A model generated the notes under the pieces. The model made no database searches, had not been told where the DNA came from, and saw only the letters and a list, made by a program, of their open reading frames with translations. Of a stretch of DNA of 43,269 nt, positions 24,880 through 32,199 are shown in pieces (the first letter of the stretch is position 1; each line of letters starts with the position of its first letter). The position numbers were made by a program, and so were the translations under genes. The stretch covers positions 1 through 43,269 of the forward strand of contig JANQOE010000119.1 in assembly GCA_028279245.1 (NCBI GenBank). The letters are read 5' to 3'. This stretch comes from Alphaproteobacteria bacterium. Its GTDB lineage: Bacteria > Pseudomonadota > Alphaproteobacteria > UBA6615.

Positions 24880-25257
24880 TCAGGCTGCCGCGCCGTCGAC
24901 AGCGGTGGCGTCGTAATACTTCACGGGCCGGATCTCGATATGGCCGGTGAAGCAGTGGGGGATTTGCTTGGCGCGGTCGATGGCTTCATCCAGGTCGGCG
25001 CAGTCGAAAATGTAGAAGCCGATCAGCAGCTCCTTGGTTTCGGCGAACGGGCCATCGGTGATGTCCTCGCGGCCGGCGCGCACGGAAACGGTGGTTGCGG
25101 TGGTGGCGGGCATCAGCTCATTGGCGGCGATGAACTGCCCGTTGCCTTTGGTCTCTTCTTGCAGGGTGCGGTGGCCGGCGAGGGCCTTTTCCTGGTCTTC
25201 CGGGGAAAAACTGTCGGATACCGCTTCGGCCTGATAAATGAGCATTGTATAGAGCAT
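24880..25257 (-). CDS. DGPF/YCII-related protein, ECF42 partner
   Basis: This 125-residue dimeric alpha/beta-barrel-like protein of the YCII family contains the defining motif ITDGPFAETKE near residues 65-75. Members are found next to ECF42 sigma factors in many bacteria, and their expression is usually driven by that sigma factor; the biochemical role is not established. The start MLYTMLIYQ at 25257 follows GAAGGATCAG, a good ribosome-binding site; the longer open frame upstream covers the divergent phosphatase gene and is not homologous. The gene is divergent from the phosphatase gene with 61 nt between starts. Confidence 0.93.
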   Translation of the reverse strand: MLYTMLIYQAEAVSDSFSPEDQEKALAGHRTLQEETKGNGQFIAANELMPATTATTVSVRAGREDITDGPFAETKELLIGFYIFDCADLDEAIDRAKQIPHCFTGHIEIRPVKYYDATAVDGAAA

Positions 25258-25283
25258 GGACTGATCCTTCTTATCGCCTGTTC

Positions 25284-25310
25284 GACGGACGAGCGGGCGC
25301 GGAGCCGACA
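25284..25310 (-). promoter_or_regulatory. Candidate ECF42-dependent promoter of the DGPF-sigma operon
   Basis: On the minus strand TGTCGG (25310-25305) and CGTC (25287-25284) are 17 nt apart and end 26 nt before the DGPF start codon. From memory, ECF42 promoters are described with TGTCGA at -35 and CGTC-like -10 elements, so this differs by one base. It would give positive autoregulation. Position and motif support it; a transcription start map would settle it. Confidence 0.5.
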
Positions 25311-25318
25311 TTACCAGC

Positions 25319-25783
25319 ATGATCCGTATCCTTGTCGTCTGCTCGGGCAACATCTGCCGCTCGCCCACCGCGGAAGGTGTATTGCGGCAGGCGCTTGACG
25401 GGGCTGGGGTGGCGGCGCATGTCGAATCGGCCGGGACCAACGGCTATCACATCGGCGATGGGGCCGATCCGCGGGCGGTGGCGGCGGCTTCACGGCGCGG
25501 GGTCGACATTTCGGACCATGCGGCGCGGCAGGTGCGGAAGGACGATTTCAAATCCTTCGACCTGATTCTCGCCTGCGACAACGGTCATCTGTCCAGTCTG
25601 GAAAGGCTGAGGCCGAAAAAGGCGGCGGCGCGGCTCGAAATGCTGATGTCGTTCGCCGCCGACAGCGCCGTGGGCGAGGTGCCTGATCCTTATTATGGCG
25701 ATGAGCGGGATTTCGAGTTTGCGCTCGATTTGATCGAAACCGCCGCCGCCGGACTGGCCGATACCCTCAAAGCGGAGCAGTGA
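25319..25783 (+). CDS. Low-molecular-weight protein-tyrosine-phosphatase family protein
   Basis: This 154-residue phosphatase has an intact P-loop VCSGNICRSP, with Cys8 nucleophile and Arg14, and the general acid Asp123 in the DPYYGD loop. The two tyrosines after the Asp-Pro are the usual regulatory pair. Its stop overlaps the GTG start of the downstream kinase-like gene by GTGA, so the two are coupled. In this partnership the phosphatase may act on ribulosamine-5-phosphates of glycated proteins, an activity reported for the human homologue LMW-PTP-A, making the substrate for the kinase. Tyrosine-phosphatase activity is the alternative. Confidence 0.92.
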   Translation: MIRILVVCSGNICRSPTAEGVLRQALDGAGVAAHVESAGTNGYHIGDGADPRAVAAASRRGVDISDHAARQVRKDDFKSFDLILACDNGHLSSLERLRPKKAAARLEMLMSFAADSAVGEVPDPYYGDERDFEFALDLIETAAAGLADTLKAEQ

Positions 25784-26640
25784 CCCCGGTCGATGCGGCG
25801 ATTGCCGCCGCGGCCGGCGCCGAGGTCCGGGGCAAGCGGCCGCTGTCGGGTGGCTGCGTCGGCGAGGTGTATGCGGTTGCGTTGGCCGATGGGCGGCAGT
25901 TGGTGGCGAAGGTCGGCGGCTCGGGCGGGCTGGGCCTGGAAGGCTGGATGCTGGGCTATCTGGCCGAACACAGCGTGCTGCCCGTGCCGGCAGTATTGCA
26001 TGCGGACGACCGGCTGCTGCTGCTCGAAGAACTGCCGAATGACGGGCGGATCGATGACGCGGCGGAGCGGGATGCGGCCGGGCATCTGGCGGCCCTGCAT
26101 AGTGTGACCGCGACGCGGTTCGGATTGGTGCGCGACACCCTGATCGGGCCGCTGCCGCAACCCAATCCGCCGAGTGAACGCTGGGTGGCGTTCTTTGCTG
26201 AACACCGGCTGCTTTACATGGCGGGGTTGGCGGCGGAGGTGGGGCAACTGCCCGCCGATCTGCGGTGCCAGTGCGAAACTTTGGCGGGGCGGTTGGGCCG
26301 GTGGCTGGAAGAGCCGGACAGGCCGGCGTTGCTGCATGGGGATTTGTGGGGCGGCAATGTTTTGTGCCGGCGCGGGCCGGGCGGGTCGACGATCAGCGGC
26401 TTTATCGACCCGGCGATCTACTATGGCCATCCGGAGATCGAGCTGGCCTACGCCACCTTATTCAATACGTTTGGGGTAGCGTTCTTCGAGGCGTATCAGG
26501 ACCGGCGGCCGCTGACGCTTGGCTTCTTCGAAGCGCGGCGCGACCTCTACAATCTCTATCCGTTGCTGGTGCATGTGCGGCTGTTCGGGGCTGGCTATCT
26601 GCCGCCGGTTGCGGAAACGCTAAAGCGATTTGTCGGTTGA
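25780..26640 (+). CDS. Fructosamine/ketosamine-3-kinase family protein
   Basis: This 286-residue kinase of the FN3K family phosphorylates O-3 of a sugar bound to a protein amine, which then falls off spontaneously. Visible features are the nucleotide loop GGCVGEVY (24-31), Lys44 in LVAKVG, the catalytic HGD in LLHGDLWGGNVL (His186-Asp188) and the metal-binding Asp210 in FIDPAIYYGHPEIELAY. Bacterial members mostly act on ribulosamines and erythrulosamines. The GTG start at 25780 overlaps the phosphatase stop. The pair looks like a protein-repair operon. A terminator-like hairpin follows at 26674. Confidence 0.94.
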   Translation: MTPVDAAIAAAAGAEVRGKRPLSGGCVGEVYAVALADGRQLVAKVGGSGGLGLEGWMLGYLAEHSVLPVPAVLHADDRLLLLEELPNDGRIDDAAERDAAGHLAALHSVTATRFGLVRDTLIGPLPQPNPPSERWVAFFAEHRLLYMAGLAAEVGQLPADLRCQCETLAGRLGRWLEEPDRPALLHGDLWGGNVLCRRGPGGSTISGFIDPAIYYGHPEIELAYATLFNTFGVAFFEAYQDRRPLTLGFFEARRDLYNLYPLLVHVRLFGAGYLPPVAETLKRFVG

Positions 26641-26673
26641 GGGGGCGGGGTTCGCGCTGCGGTCACGCAGACA

Positions 26674-26696
26674 AGGGCCGGGGATGATCCGGCCCT
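26674..26696 (+). terminator. Intrinsic terminator after the phosphatase-kinase operon
   Basis: AGGGCCGG and CCGGCCCT form an 8-bp stem around a 7-nt loop, followed by TTCC, 34 nt after the kinase stop. Because the fasciclin gene converges on it from the other side, it may end both transcripts. Confidence 0.6.
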
Positions 26697-26718
26697 TTCC
26701 GCGTTTCGTAGCGTATGC

Positions 26719-27204
26719 CTATTCAGGCAGCACCACGGAGTCGATGACGTGAATGACGCCGTTCGACGCTTCGATGTCGGCTGACACAACCGTGGCTTCG
26801 TCGATCTTGACGCCGTCGGTGGCATCGACAGAGAGTTTGCCGCCCTGAACAGTTTCGACCATCGTCGTTTGGCCGGCGATGTCGCCGGACATGATCTTGC
26901 CGGGCACCACGTGGTAGGTGAGAACCGCGACGAGCTGCTCTTGGTTTTCTGGCTTCAGTAGATCCTCGACCGTGCCTTCCGGCAACTTGGCGAAGGCTTC
27001 ATCGGTTGGCGCGAAAACCGTGAACGGCCCCTCACCCTTCAGCACCTCAACCAGGCCGGCGGCCTGCACGGCTGCAACCAGGGTTTCGAACTGTCCGGCC
27101 GATACGGCGGTGTCCACGATGTCGGCGGCTTTCGCCGTCACGGCGCCCAGCGCGAGGGGGATCGCCAGGGCAGCCGAAAGAATAGAACGACGGATGATGC
27201 TCAC
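26719..27204 (-). CDS. Fasciclin (FAS1) domain exported protein
   Basis: This protein of about 161 residues has a signal peptide ([18 protein letters not shown] followed by AKA) and one FAS1 domain, with the conserved boxes [19 protein letters not shown] and [13 protein letters not shown]1 proteins are secreted or surface adhesion-type domains; in proteobacteria they are common but seldom studied. The start is a GTG at 27204, placed 6 nt after GGAGA; an ATG at 27234 adds ten residues that do not look like a signal-peptide start. The gene stands alone and is transcribed toward the phosphatase-kinase operon. Confidence 0.92.
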   Translation of the reverse strand: MSIIRRSILSAALAIPLALGAVTAKAADIVDTAVSAGQFETLVAAVQAAGLVEVLKGEGPFTVFAPTDEAFAKLPEGTVEDLLKPENQEQLVAVLTYHVVPGKIMSGDIAGQTTMVETVQGGKLSVDATDGVKIDEATVVSADIEASNGVIHVIDSVVLPE

Positions 27205-27281
27205 ATTCGTCTCCAGTGTTTGAGGAAAGTGCATGCTGTACGACTTGCCGTTTCGGCCGGATCACCGCGCGGCGAGATTCG

Positions 27282-28028
27282 TTAAAACGGGATGCGCTGG
27301 CCGTCCCAGGCGAACAGGTGACCCGTGTCTTCCGGTGTCAGTCGATCGATGACGCCAAGCAGGTGCGTGGCCGCGTCATCGGGTGTGAATAGTCGTTGCG
27401 GGGGCACGCCGCTCTGGAAGGGTTTCGATAGCGCGGTGTTGACGGTCCCCGGATGCAGGCCAACGCAAACTGCGTCCGGATAGCGCCGTGCCAGTTCGAT
27501 GGACAGCGTCTTGATGATCATGTTGAGCGCGGCTTTCGATGCACGATAGGCGTACCAGCCGCCGAGTTGGTTGTCGCCGATACTGCCGACCCGCGCCGAC
27601 ACGGCGGCAAACACCGCCTTACGATCCCGCCGCAGCAACGGCAAGAAATGCTTGGCGACGAGCGCCGGCCCGAAGGTATTGACGGCAAATACGCGCTCAA
27701 ACGCTGCGGCATTCAGGGTGCGCCACGTCTTCTCGGGCTGCAGGTCTGTCCCACCATGCAGTATGCCGCTGGCGACGATCACCAGATCGATTTGACTGCA
27801 AGCTTCACGGACCGTGTTCACGGCCGCCTCGATTGTGCCTTCCGCATCGAGATCGATTGGTACCCAGGTGACCGCCGACCGTGGTTCCACAGGCGGGTGC
27901 CGGGACAAGGCGAACACCTGGCCGATATTGTCTTCGCCAGCCAAGCGATTGACGAACGCCTGACCAAGACCGCCGGTGGCGCCAATCACTACGGCGCTGG
28001 CGCCAGGCTGCAACGAGGGGAGCAGCAT
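27282..28028 (-). CDS. SDR-family oxidoreductase (C-factor-like)
   Basis: This 248-residue protein is a short-chain dehydrogenase with the dinucleotide motif GATGGLGQAF, the active-site Ser in AAVSARVGSIGDN and the Tyr-x3-Lys in YAYRASKAAL. The pattern of Ser-Ala-Arg, GG-W-YAYRASKAALN and LHPGTVNTALSKPF resembles the C-factor/CsgA-like branch seen in many proteobacteria, where the substrate is unknown. It starts 12 nt after the glutathione peroxidase stop on the same strand and is probably cotranscribed with it. Confidence 0.9.
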   Translation of the reverse strand: MLLPSLQPGASAVVIGATGGLGQAFVNRLAGEDNIGQVFALSRHPPVEPRSAVTWVPIDLDAEGTIEAAVNTVREACSQIDLVIVASGILHGGTDLQPEKTWRTLNAAAFERVFAVNTFGPALVAKHFLPLLRRDRKAVFAAVSARVGSIGDNQLGGWYAYRASKAALNMIIKTLSIELARRYPDAVCVGLHPGTVNTALSKPFQSGVPPQRLFTPDDAATHLLGVIDRLTPEDTGHLFAWDGQRIPF

Positions 28029-28040
28029 GGGGTCGGTTCG

Positions 28041-28604
28041 TCAGGCTTCCGGCGGTAACAACTCTTCGATCGCCCGGGTGACGCGTTTCGACGTTGGTGA
28101 CGTCACGGTGGAGAACCAGTCGACGAGTTTGCCCTCCGGCGACACCAGATACTTGTGAAAGTTCCAGCGCGGCACGGCGACACGGCCCAATTCGGCCGCC
28201 GCCCATGTATAGAACGGATGGGCTGCTTCGCCTTTCACGTGGACCTTGGCGGTCATCGGGAAGTCGATGCCGTAGGTCACTTCGCAGAAATGTTGGATCT
28301 CATCATTGGAGCTTGGTTCTTGCGCGCCGAAGTCGTTGGACGGTACGCCGACGATGACCAAACCGCGGTCGCGGTATTGCGCCCACAGATCGGCTAGCCC
28401 CTCATATTGGTGAGTGAAGCCGCAGAAGGATGCGGTGTTGACCACTAGCACGGGTTTGCCCTGGTATTGGCGCAGAGGCAACTCGCCGCCTTCGATGGCG
28501 GTGAAGGTGAAGTCGTGGGCCGTGGTCTGCGCGGCGGCGGCGCCGGATGCAAAAAGCAAGGTCAAGGCGAGCAGGCTGTGGCGCAGGCGGTGTGCAAACG
28601 CCAT
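28041..28604 (-). CDS. Glutathione peroxidase family protein, exported
   Basis: This 187-residue protein starts at the ATG at 28604 and has an N-terminal signal peptide (HSLLALTLLFASGAAAAQ), so it should work in the periplasm, where thioredoxin-like reductants rather than glutathione are more plausible. The peroxidatic Cys61 lies in NTASFCGFTHQYEG, and the other members of the catalytic tetrad are Gln95 (FGAQEP), Trp147 and Asn148 (RWNFHKYLV). The usual NQFG is NDFG here, which is outside the tetrad. It follows a 54-residue membrane-protein candidate by 4 nt and precedes the SDR gene by 12 nt. Confidence 0.92.
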   Translation of the reverse strand: MAFAHRLRHSLLALTLLFASGAAAAQTTAHDFTFTAIEGGELPLRQYQGKPVLVVNTASFCGFTHQYEGLADLWAQYRDRGLVIVGVPSNDFGAQEPSSNDEIQHFCEVTYGIDFPMTAKVHVKGEAAHPFYTWAAAELGRVAVPRWNFHKYLVSPEGKLVDWFSTVTSPTSKRVTRAIEELLPPEA

Positions 28605-28608
28605 TGCA

Positions 28609-28773
28609 TCAGCCCTCTGCCACGGCGGGCGGGGCGGCGCTGTCCGCATGAGCGGGCTCCCGATGTGATGCCTGCGCCTTGCGGGCGTAGTGCACCGCCA
28701 TGACCGCCAACGCGCCGACGGCAAGGCCGCCGGCCAAATGGACCGCGTAGTTAAGACCGAGCCGAATGAGCAT
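28609..28773 (-). CDS. Possible small membrane protein upstream of the peroxidase
   Basis: A 54-codon frame from an ATG at 28773 encodes MLIRLGLNYAVHLAGGLAVG, a hydrophobic segment continuing to about residue 28, then YARKAQASHREPAHADSAA, a polar Ala/His-rich tail. It is a single-helix membrane protein if real. GAGG lies about 7 nt upstream. The stop (TGA) sits 4 nt before the peroxidase ATG, an arrangement typical of operon partners. I do not recognise the family. Confidence 0.5.
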   Translation of the reverse strand: MLIRLGLNYAVHLAGGLAVGALAVMAVHYARKAQASHREPAHADSAAPPAVAEG

Positions 28774-28879
28774 TCCGCTGCCTCGCTATCCTTCGCATTG
28801 CCATGCATGTCACAGCCGCGCCTATCGTAGCCCCTTTGAGGAAGCCGGCGAGGGCGGCGCTGTATCCTAGGAAGAACAT
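28751..28879 (-). CDS. Possible 42-residue hydrophobic peptide
   Basis: An ATG at 28879 opens MFFLGYSAALAGFLKGATIG, then a short hydrophobic stretch and a basic tail (MRRIARQRNAHSARS). It overlaps the start of the next small frame by 23 nt in another frame. One helix with a positive cytoplasmic end is plausible, and AGGA lies 10 nt upstream. It may equally be chance; no family is recognised. Confidence 0.3.
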   Translation of the reverse strand: MFFLGYSAALAGFLKGATIGAAVTCMAMRRIARQRNAHSARS

Positions 28880-29021
28880 TTTCGAGCCATCCTGCAGTTT
28901 ATCAAAGTACGGCGTGCCGCCGGGCTTGGATTAGTCGTTGCGCGTGGCATCGTCGCCGGTCCCGGCGGTTTTTGGCGGGCGTGACGGTCCGCCGCAGGGT
29001 TGTGGTCTGGGTACGGGCGCC

Positions 29022-29330
29022 ATGCGTAACCCCTACATGGATCAATTACACCATGTGGCCGTGCAGGTTTCAGACATCGAACGGAGCATTGCCTGGTACC
29101 AGGCGCGGTTCGATGTGGAGATTGGTTATCAGGACGCCACTTGGGCGTTGCTGCGGTTCGCCAATGTGAGCCTGGCGCTGGTGCAGCCGGCGCAACACCC
29201 GCCGCACTTCGCGGTCGCGCGCTCGGACGCCGCCGCGTTCGGTGACCTGACACCACATCGCGACGGCACGGCGTCCGTCTATATCGAGGACCCCGACGGC
29301 AATGCGGTCGAGGTCCTGAAGACGGACTAG
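29022..29330 (+). CDS. VOC family protein
   Basis: This protein of about 102 residues is a compact VOC-fold domain, with DQLHHVAVQVSDIERSIAWY at the start and YIEDPDGNAVEVLKTD at the end; the first His pair and the final Glu correspond to metal-ligand positions in the fold. The ATG at 29022 is the likely start; an ATG at 29037 (MDQLHH) is equally close to homologous starts, and neither has a strong ribosome-binding site. It precedes the DCC-family gene by 8 nt, so they are probably one transcript. The function is unknown. Confidence 0.85.
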   Translation: MRNPYMDQLHHVAVQVSDIERSIAWYQARFDVEIGYQDATWALLRFANVSLALVQPAQHPPHFAVARSDAAAFGDLTPHRDGTASVYIEDPDGNAVEVLKTD

Positions 29331-29338
29331 GCCGGCAG

Positions 29339-29782
29339 ATGACCGCACCCGCGCTCACCGTTCTTTACGACGGCGCCTGCCCATTGTGTGCCCGCGAAAT
29401 CGGCTTCTATCGGCGGTGGCGCGGCGCGGATCAGGTGGCGTGGGTCGACGTCTCGCAGGCGCCGGACGAGCAGTTACCGCCGAGTTTGAGCCGGCGGGAT
29501 GCTTTGGCCCGCTTCCATGCGGTGCGGGCGGATGGGAGCTGCGTATCCGGTGCGGCGGCCTTTGTGGCGTTGTGGTCGGTGCTGCCGGCGTTTCGAGGAC
29601 TCGGGTGGGTGTTCCGGCCGGGTTGGGCGACGGCGCTGCTGGAGCTGGCGTATCGTGCGTTTCTACGGGTGCGGCCGAGGTTGCAGCGGGTGGTGACCCG
29701 CAGGCCTTCGCCGTTTGTCACAGTCCGAGCTGCCAATTCCGGTGATCCGGCCAACAGGACCTGCCGTAACGAGTGCAGTTGA
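29339..29782 (+). CDS. DCC1-like thiol-disulfide oxidoreductase family protein (DUF393)
   Basis: This 147-residue protein has the family start LTVLYDGACPLCAREIGFYR: Cys14 and Cys17 form a CxxC like that of thioredoxin-fold proteins, and GADQVAWVDVSQ follows. A hydrophobic region at about 75-115 could associate with the membrane. Predicted thiol-disulfide exchange is inferred from the motif. The C-terminal 25 residues are basic and Ser/Asn-rich, unlike the rest. The next gene starts 13 nt after the stop with its own AGGAG. Confidence 0.88.
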   Translation: MTAPALTVLYDGACPLCAREIGFYRRWRGADQVAWVDVSQAPDEQLPPSLSRRDALARFHAVRADGSCVSGAAAFVALWSVLPAFRGLGWVFRPGWATALLELAYRAFLRVRPRLQRVVTRRPSPFVTVRAANSGDPANRTCRNECS

Positions 29783-29795
29783 AAGGAGACTTCTC

Positions 29796-30128
29796 ATGTT
29801 GCGTCAGATGTACGATGTGGTGATGGACCCGAACATCAATCCGTTCAGCGGGTTACCGAAGATGGTCCGGTTCCAATATATGATGATCCTGTCCTACATG
29901 TGGTCCGCCGTGTTCACCTTGTGGATTGGCGCCTACACGGTACTTGGCGTGTCGGTGGTTGGGCACACGGCTGTCTTGGTGGCGATTTTCTTCACCGCCG
30001 ATATCTTCCGCAGCGCACGGGCCGAGGCCCGGAACCATCGGGATGCGATGGTGCGGCAGAGCGACGGTACGGTTCTCTACGACGATGCCTGGGGTGCGCC
30101 GGACGGCCAGGTGGCCCCGCGGGCCTAA
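29796..30128 (+). CDS. Small two-helix membrane protein, unknown
   Basis: This 110-residue protein starts at the ATG at 29796 after AAAGGAGACTTCTC, a strong ribosome-binding site; a longer frame upstream overlaps the DCC-family gene and is less likely. Two hydrophobic helices are predicted at about 28-50 (MMILSYMWSAVFTLWIGAYT) and 53-72 (VVGHTAVLVAIFFTADIF), with a polar tail from residue 73 ending DDAWGAPDGQVAPRA. No catalytic motif is seen and I do not recognise the family. It may be cotranscribed with the DCC-family gene. Confidence 0.75.
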   Translation: MLRQMYDVVMDPNINPFSGLPKMVRFQYMMILSYMWSAVFTLWIGAYTVLGVSVVGHTAVLVAIFFTADIFRSARAEARNHRDAMVRQSDGTVLYDDAWGAPDGQVAPRA

Positions 30129-30282
30129 GGGGTTGCCGCGCGGGGTGCCATTAGCCAGGTCTTTATGTTGCTGGGTTATTACCTGAGGCCTGCGTTTACG
30201 GCGGGACTGACCTGAGAAAAGCTCGCTACCGGCCGGGATGAGACAGGCCTACGTAGGCGCCCAGACATAAGGTTTGTGCGCC

Positions 30283-31236
30283 ATGGCCATCGCCAGTTTT
30301 CGACAATCCACGCCGGCTGCCGCCGTCTCGATCGGCAGCGATCAAGGTACTGTTTCCAAAGGCATTTTGCTGATGGTCGCGGCGGTATCGCTGTTCGCCG
30401 TCCAGAACGCCGTGGTTAAGAATCTGGTTACCGATTACCCGGTGAGCCAGGTCGTGTTCTTCCGCTATTTCTTCGGGCTGCTCCCGGTGCTGTTCCTGAT
30501 GGCGCGGCATGGTGGCGTGTCGCTGCTGCGGACCGCGGTGCCGGGGCGCCATATCCTGCGGGGCCTGCTGGGGGTCGGCGCGACCGGCGGGATTTTCTAT
30601 GGGTTCCAGAACCTGCCGTTGGCGGAAGCCACCTCGATTGCCTTCGTGACGCCGATTTTCATCACCCTGCTGGGGGTGTTCCTGCTGAAGGAGCCGGTGG
30701 GTTGGCGGCGCTGGTCGGCCATTCTGGTCGGGCTCGGCGGGGTGCTGATCATCCTGCGGCCGGGCGCCGGGGTGATCGATCCGGCGGCCCTGGTGATCCT
30801 CGCGGCCTGTCTGGCGATCGCCCTGACCCTGGTGATGAGCCGGCAGATGAGCAAGTCGGAATCGCCGGTGACCATTGCCTTCCACTTCACCTGGGTCTGC
30901 GGCCTGGTGAGCGGGCTGGCGATGATCCCGGAATGGCAGACACCGAACCTGGCGGATTGGGGCCTGTTCCTGGCGCTCGGCCTATTGGGCGGCACCGCCT
31001 ATATCCTGGTGATCCGCGCTTACGCGATGGCGCCGGGGTCGATCATCGCGCCGTTCGATTATCTGCATATCCTGTGGGCCGTGGTCCTCGGCTTCGTCCT
31101 GTGGGGCGATGTGCCGGGGCTGAATGTGGCGCTGGGCGCGGCAGTCGTGATCGCCAGCGGGCTCTACATCCTGCACCGCGAAACCACCGTCGGCCGCCGT
31201 GCCTTGGCGGCGCGGAAGGTGCATCCGCGGACTTAG
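30283..31236 (+). CDS. EamA-family transporter
   Basis: This 317-residue ten-helix DMT-superfamily protein has two EamA repeats. The first includes VSQVVFFRYFFGLLPVLFL and FVTPIFITLLGVFLLKEPVG with VLIILRPG; the second ends with IIAPFDYLHILWAVVLGFVL. These match the EamA protein at 7629 closely in pattern, so the two are probably paralogues of one subfamily. The ATG at 30283 is the likely start; AAGG lies about 11 nt upstream, somewhat far, and a TTG at 30274 is the alternative. It stands alone, 154 nt after the small membrane protein gene. The substrate is unknown. Confidence 0.9.
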   Translation: MAIASFRQSTPAAAVSIGSDQGTVSKGILLMVAAVSLFAVQNAVVKNLVTDYPVSQVVFFRYFFGLLPVLFLMARHGGVSLLRTAVPGRHILRGLLGVGATGGIFYGFQNLPLAEATSIAFVTPIFITLLGVFLLKEPVGWRRWSAILVGLGGVLIILRPGAGVIDPAALVILAACLAIALTLVMSRQMSKSESPVTIAFHFTWVCGLVSGLAMIPEWQTPNLADWGLFLALGLLGGTAYILVIRAYAMAPGSIIAPFDYLHILWAVVLGFVLWGDVPGLNVALGAAVVIASGLYILHRETTVGRRALAARKVHPRT

Positions 31237-31354
31237 GACCGCTGTGTCATAAATTGGGTTTGTTTGGCAGTGTTCGCCTTTTCAATGGCTTAGCTACCGT
31301 TCGATCCGTACTCTCAGGATAATATACCGTATTTCGCGGTGATCATCAAGATGG

Positions 31355-31379
31355 GTTGGCGGTCGCCGTGACCGCCAAC
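31355..31379 (-). terminator. Hairpin downstream of the polyol operon
   Basis: GTTGGCGGTC and GACCGCCAAC form a perfect 10-bp stem with a 5-nt loop, 43 nt beyond the stop of the last SDR gene. It probably ends or protects the polyol operon transcript. No T-run follows on either strand. Confidence 0.5.
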
Positions 31380-31421
31380 AAGGGATTCAGCGTCGGGTTC
31401 GCGCGGTTGAAACCTGGGGCG

Positions 31422-32192
31422 TCAGCTCATCCAGTTGCCGCCGTCGACGTTCAGGGTCTGGGCGACGACGTAGTCGCTGTCCGCCGACGCGAGAAACACG
31501 GCCGCGCCGATATGATCCTCAGGCACGCCCATGCGGCCATAGGGGACTTCTTCGCCGACGATGCGTTTCTTCTCACCGATCGGGCGGTTCTCGTATTTGG
31601 CAAACAGCGCATCGACCTCGTCCCACATCGGGGTGTCGACGACGCCGGGGGCGATGCCGTTCACGTTGATGCGGTGTTTGATCAGGGCGCGGCCGGCGGA
31701 CTGGGTGAGGCTGATGACGGCGGCCTTGCTGGCGCAGTAGACGGCGACCAGGCTTTCGCCGCGGCGGCCGGCCTGGGAGGCCATGTTGACGATCTTGCCG
31801 CCGTCGCCCTGGGCGATCATCTGCTTGGCGACCGCTTGCAGGGTGAACAACAGGCCCTTGACATTGACGCCGAACACGCGGTCATAGCTTTCGGGCGTGA
31901 TCTCCTCCAGCGGCGCCATTTCGAAGATCGCCGCGTTGTTGACCAGGATGTCAATGCGGCCGCAGCGGTCGACGACGGTTTTCACCATCGCGTCGATGGA
32001 CGCCGGGTCGGTGACGTCGAGGGCGACCGAGGTAGCGCGCTCACCGATCGCCTCGGCGGTGGCATGGGCGTCGTCCACCAAACGGTCGGCGATGACGACG
32101 GTGGCGCCTTCAGCGGCAAACCCTTGTGCCATGGCGCGGCCGATGCCGCGGGCGCCGCCGGTGACGACAGCTACTTTGTCTTGCAATTTCAT
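31422..32192 (-). CDS. smoS: Sorbitol dehydrogenase (SmoS-like SDR)
   Basis: This 256-residue short-chain dehydrogenase is the length of Rhodobacter sphaeroides SmoS and very similar to it in remembered sequence, for example INMASQAGRRGE-type, SLTQSAG and VVAQTLNVDGGNWMS at the end. It should oxidise D-sorbitol to fructose (or galactitol) with NAD. Visible motifs are GGARGIG for NAD binding, NNAAIF, the Ser in NMASQAG and Tyr-x3-Lys in YCASK. The ATG at 32192 follows the upstream SDR stop by 7 nt. It is the last gene of the polyol operon. Confidence 0.93.
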   Translation of the reverse strand: MKLQDKVAVVTGGARGIGRAMAQGFAAEGATVVIADRLVDDAHATAEAIGERATSVALDVTDPASIDAMVKTVVDRCGRIDILVNNAAIFEMAPLEEITPESYDRVFGVNVKGLLFTLQAVAKQMIAQGDGGKIVNMASQAGRRGESLVAVYCASKAAVISLTQSAGRALIKHRINVNGIAPGVVDTPMWDEVDALFAKYENRPIGEKKRIVGEEVPYGRMGVPEDHIGAAVFLASADSDYVVAQTLNVDGGNWMS

Positions 32193-32199
32193 TTCTAAC

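Noticed and set aside
30247..30258. Palindrome GCCTACGTAGGC before an EamA gene
   Set aside because: A single 12-bp palindrome without a second copy or adjacent regulator is not enough to call an operator.
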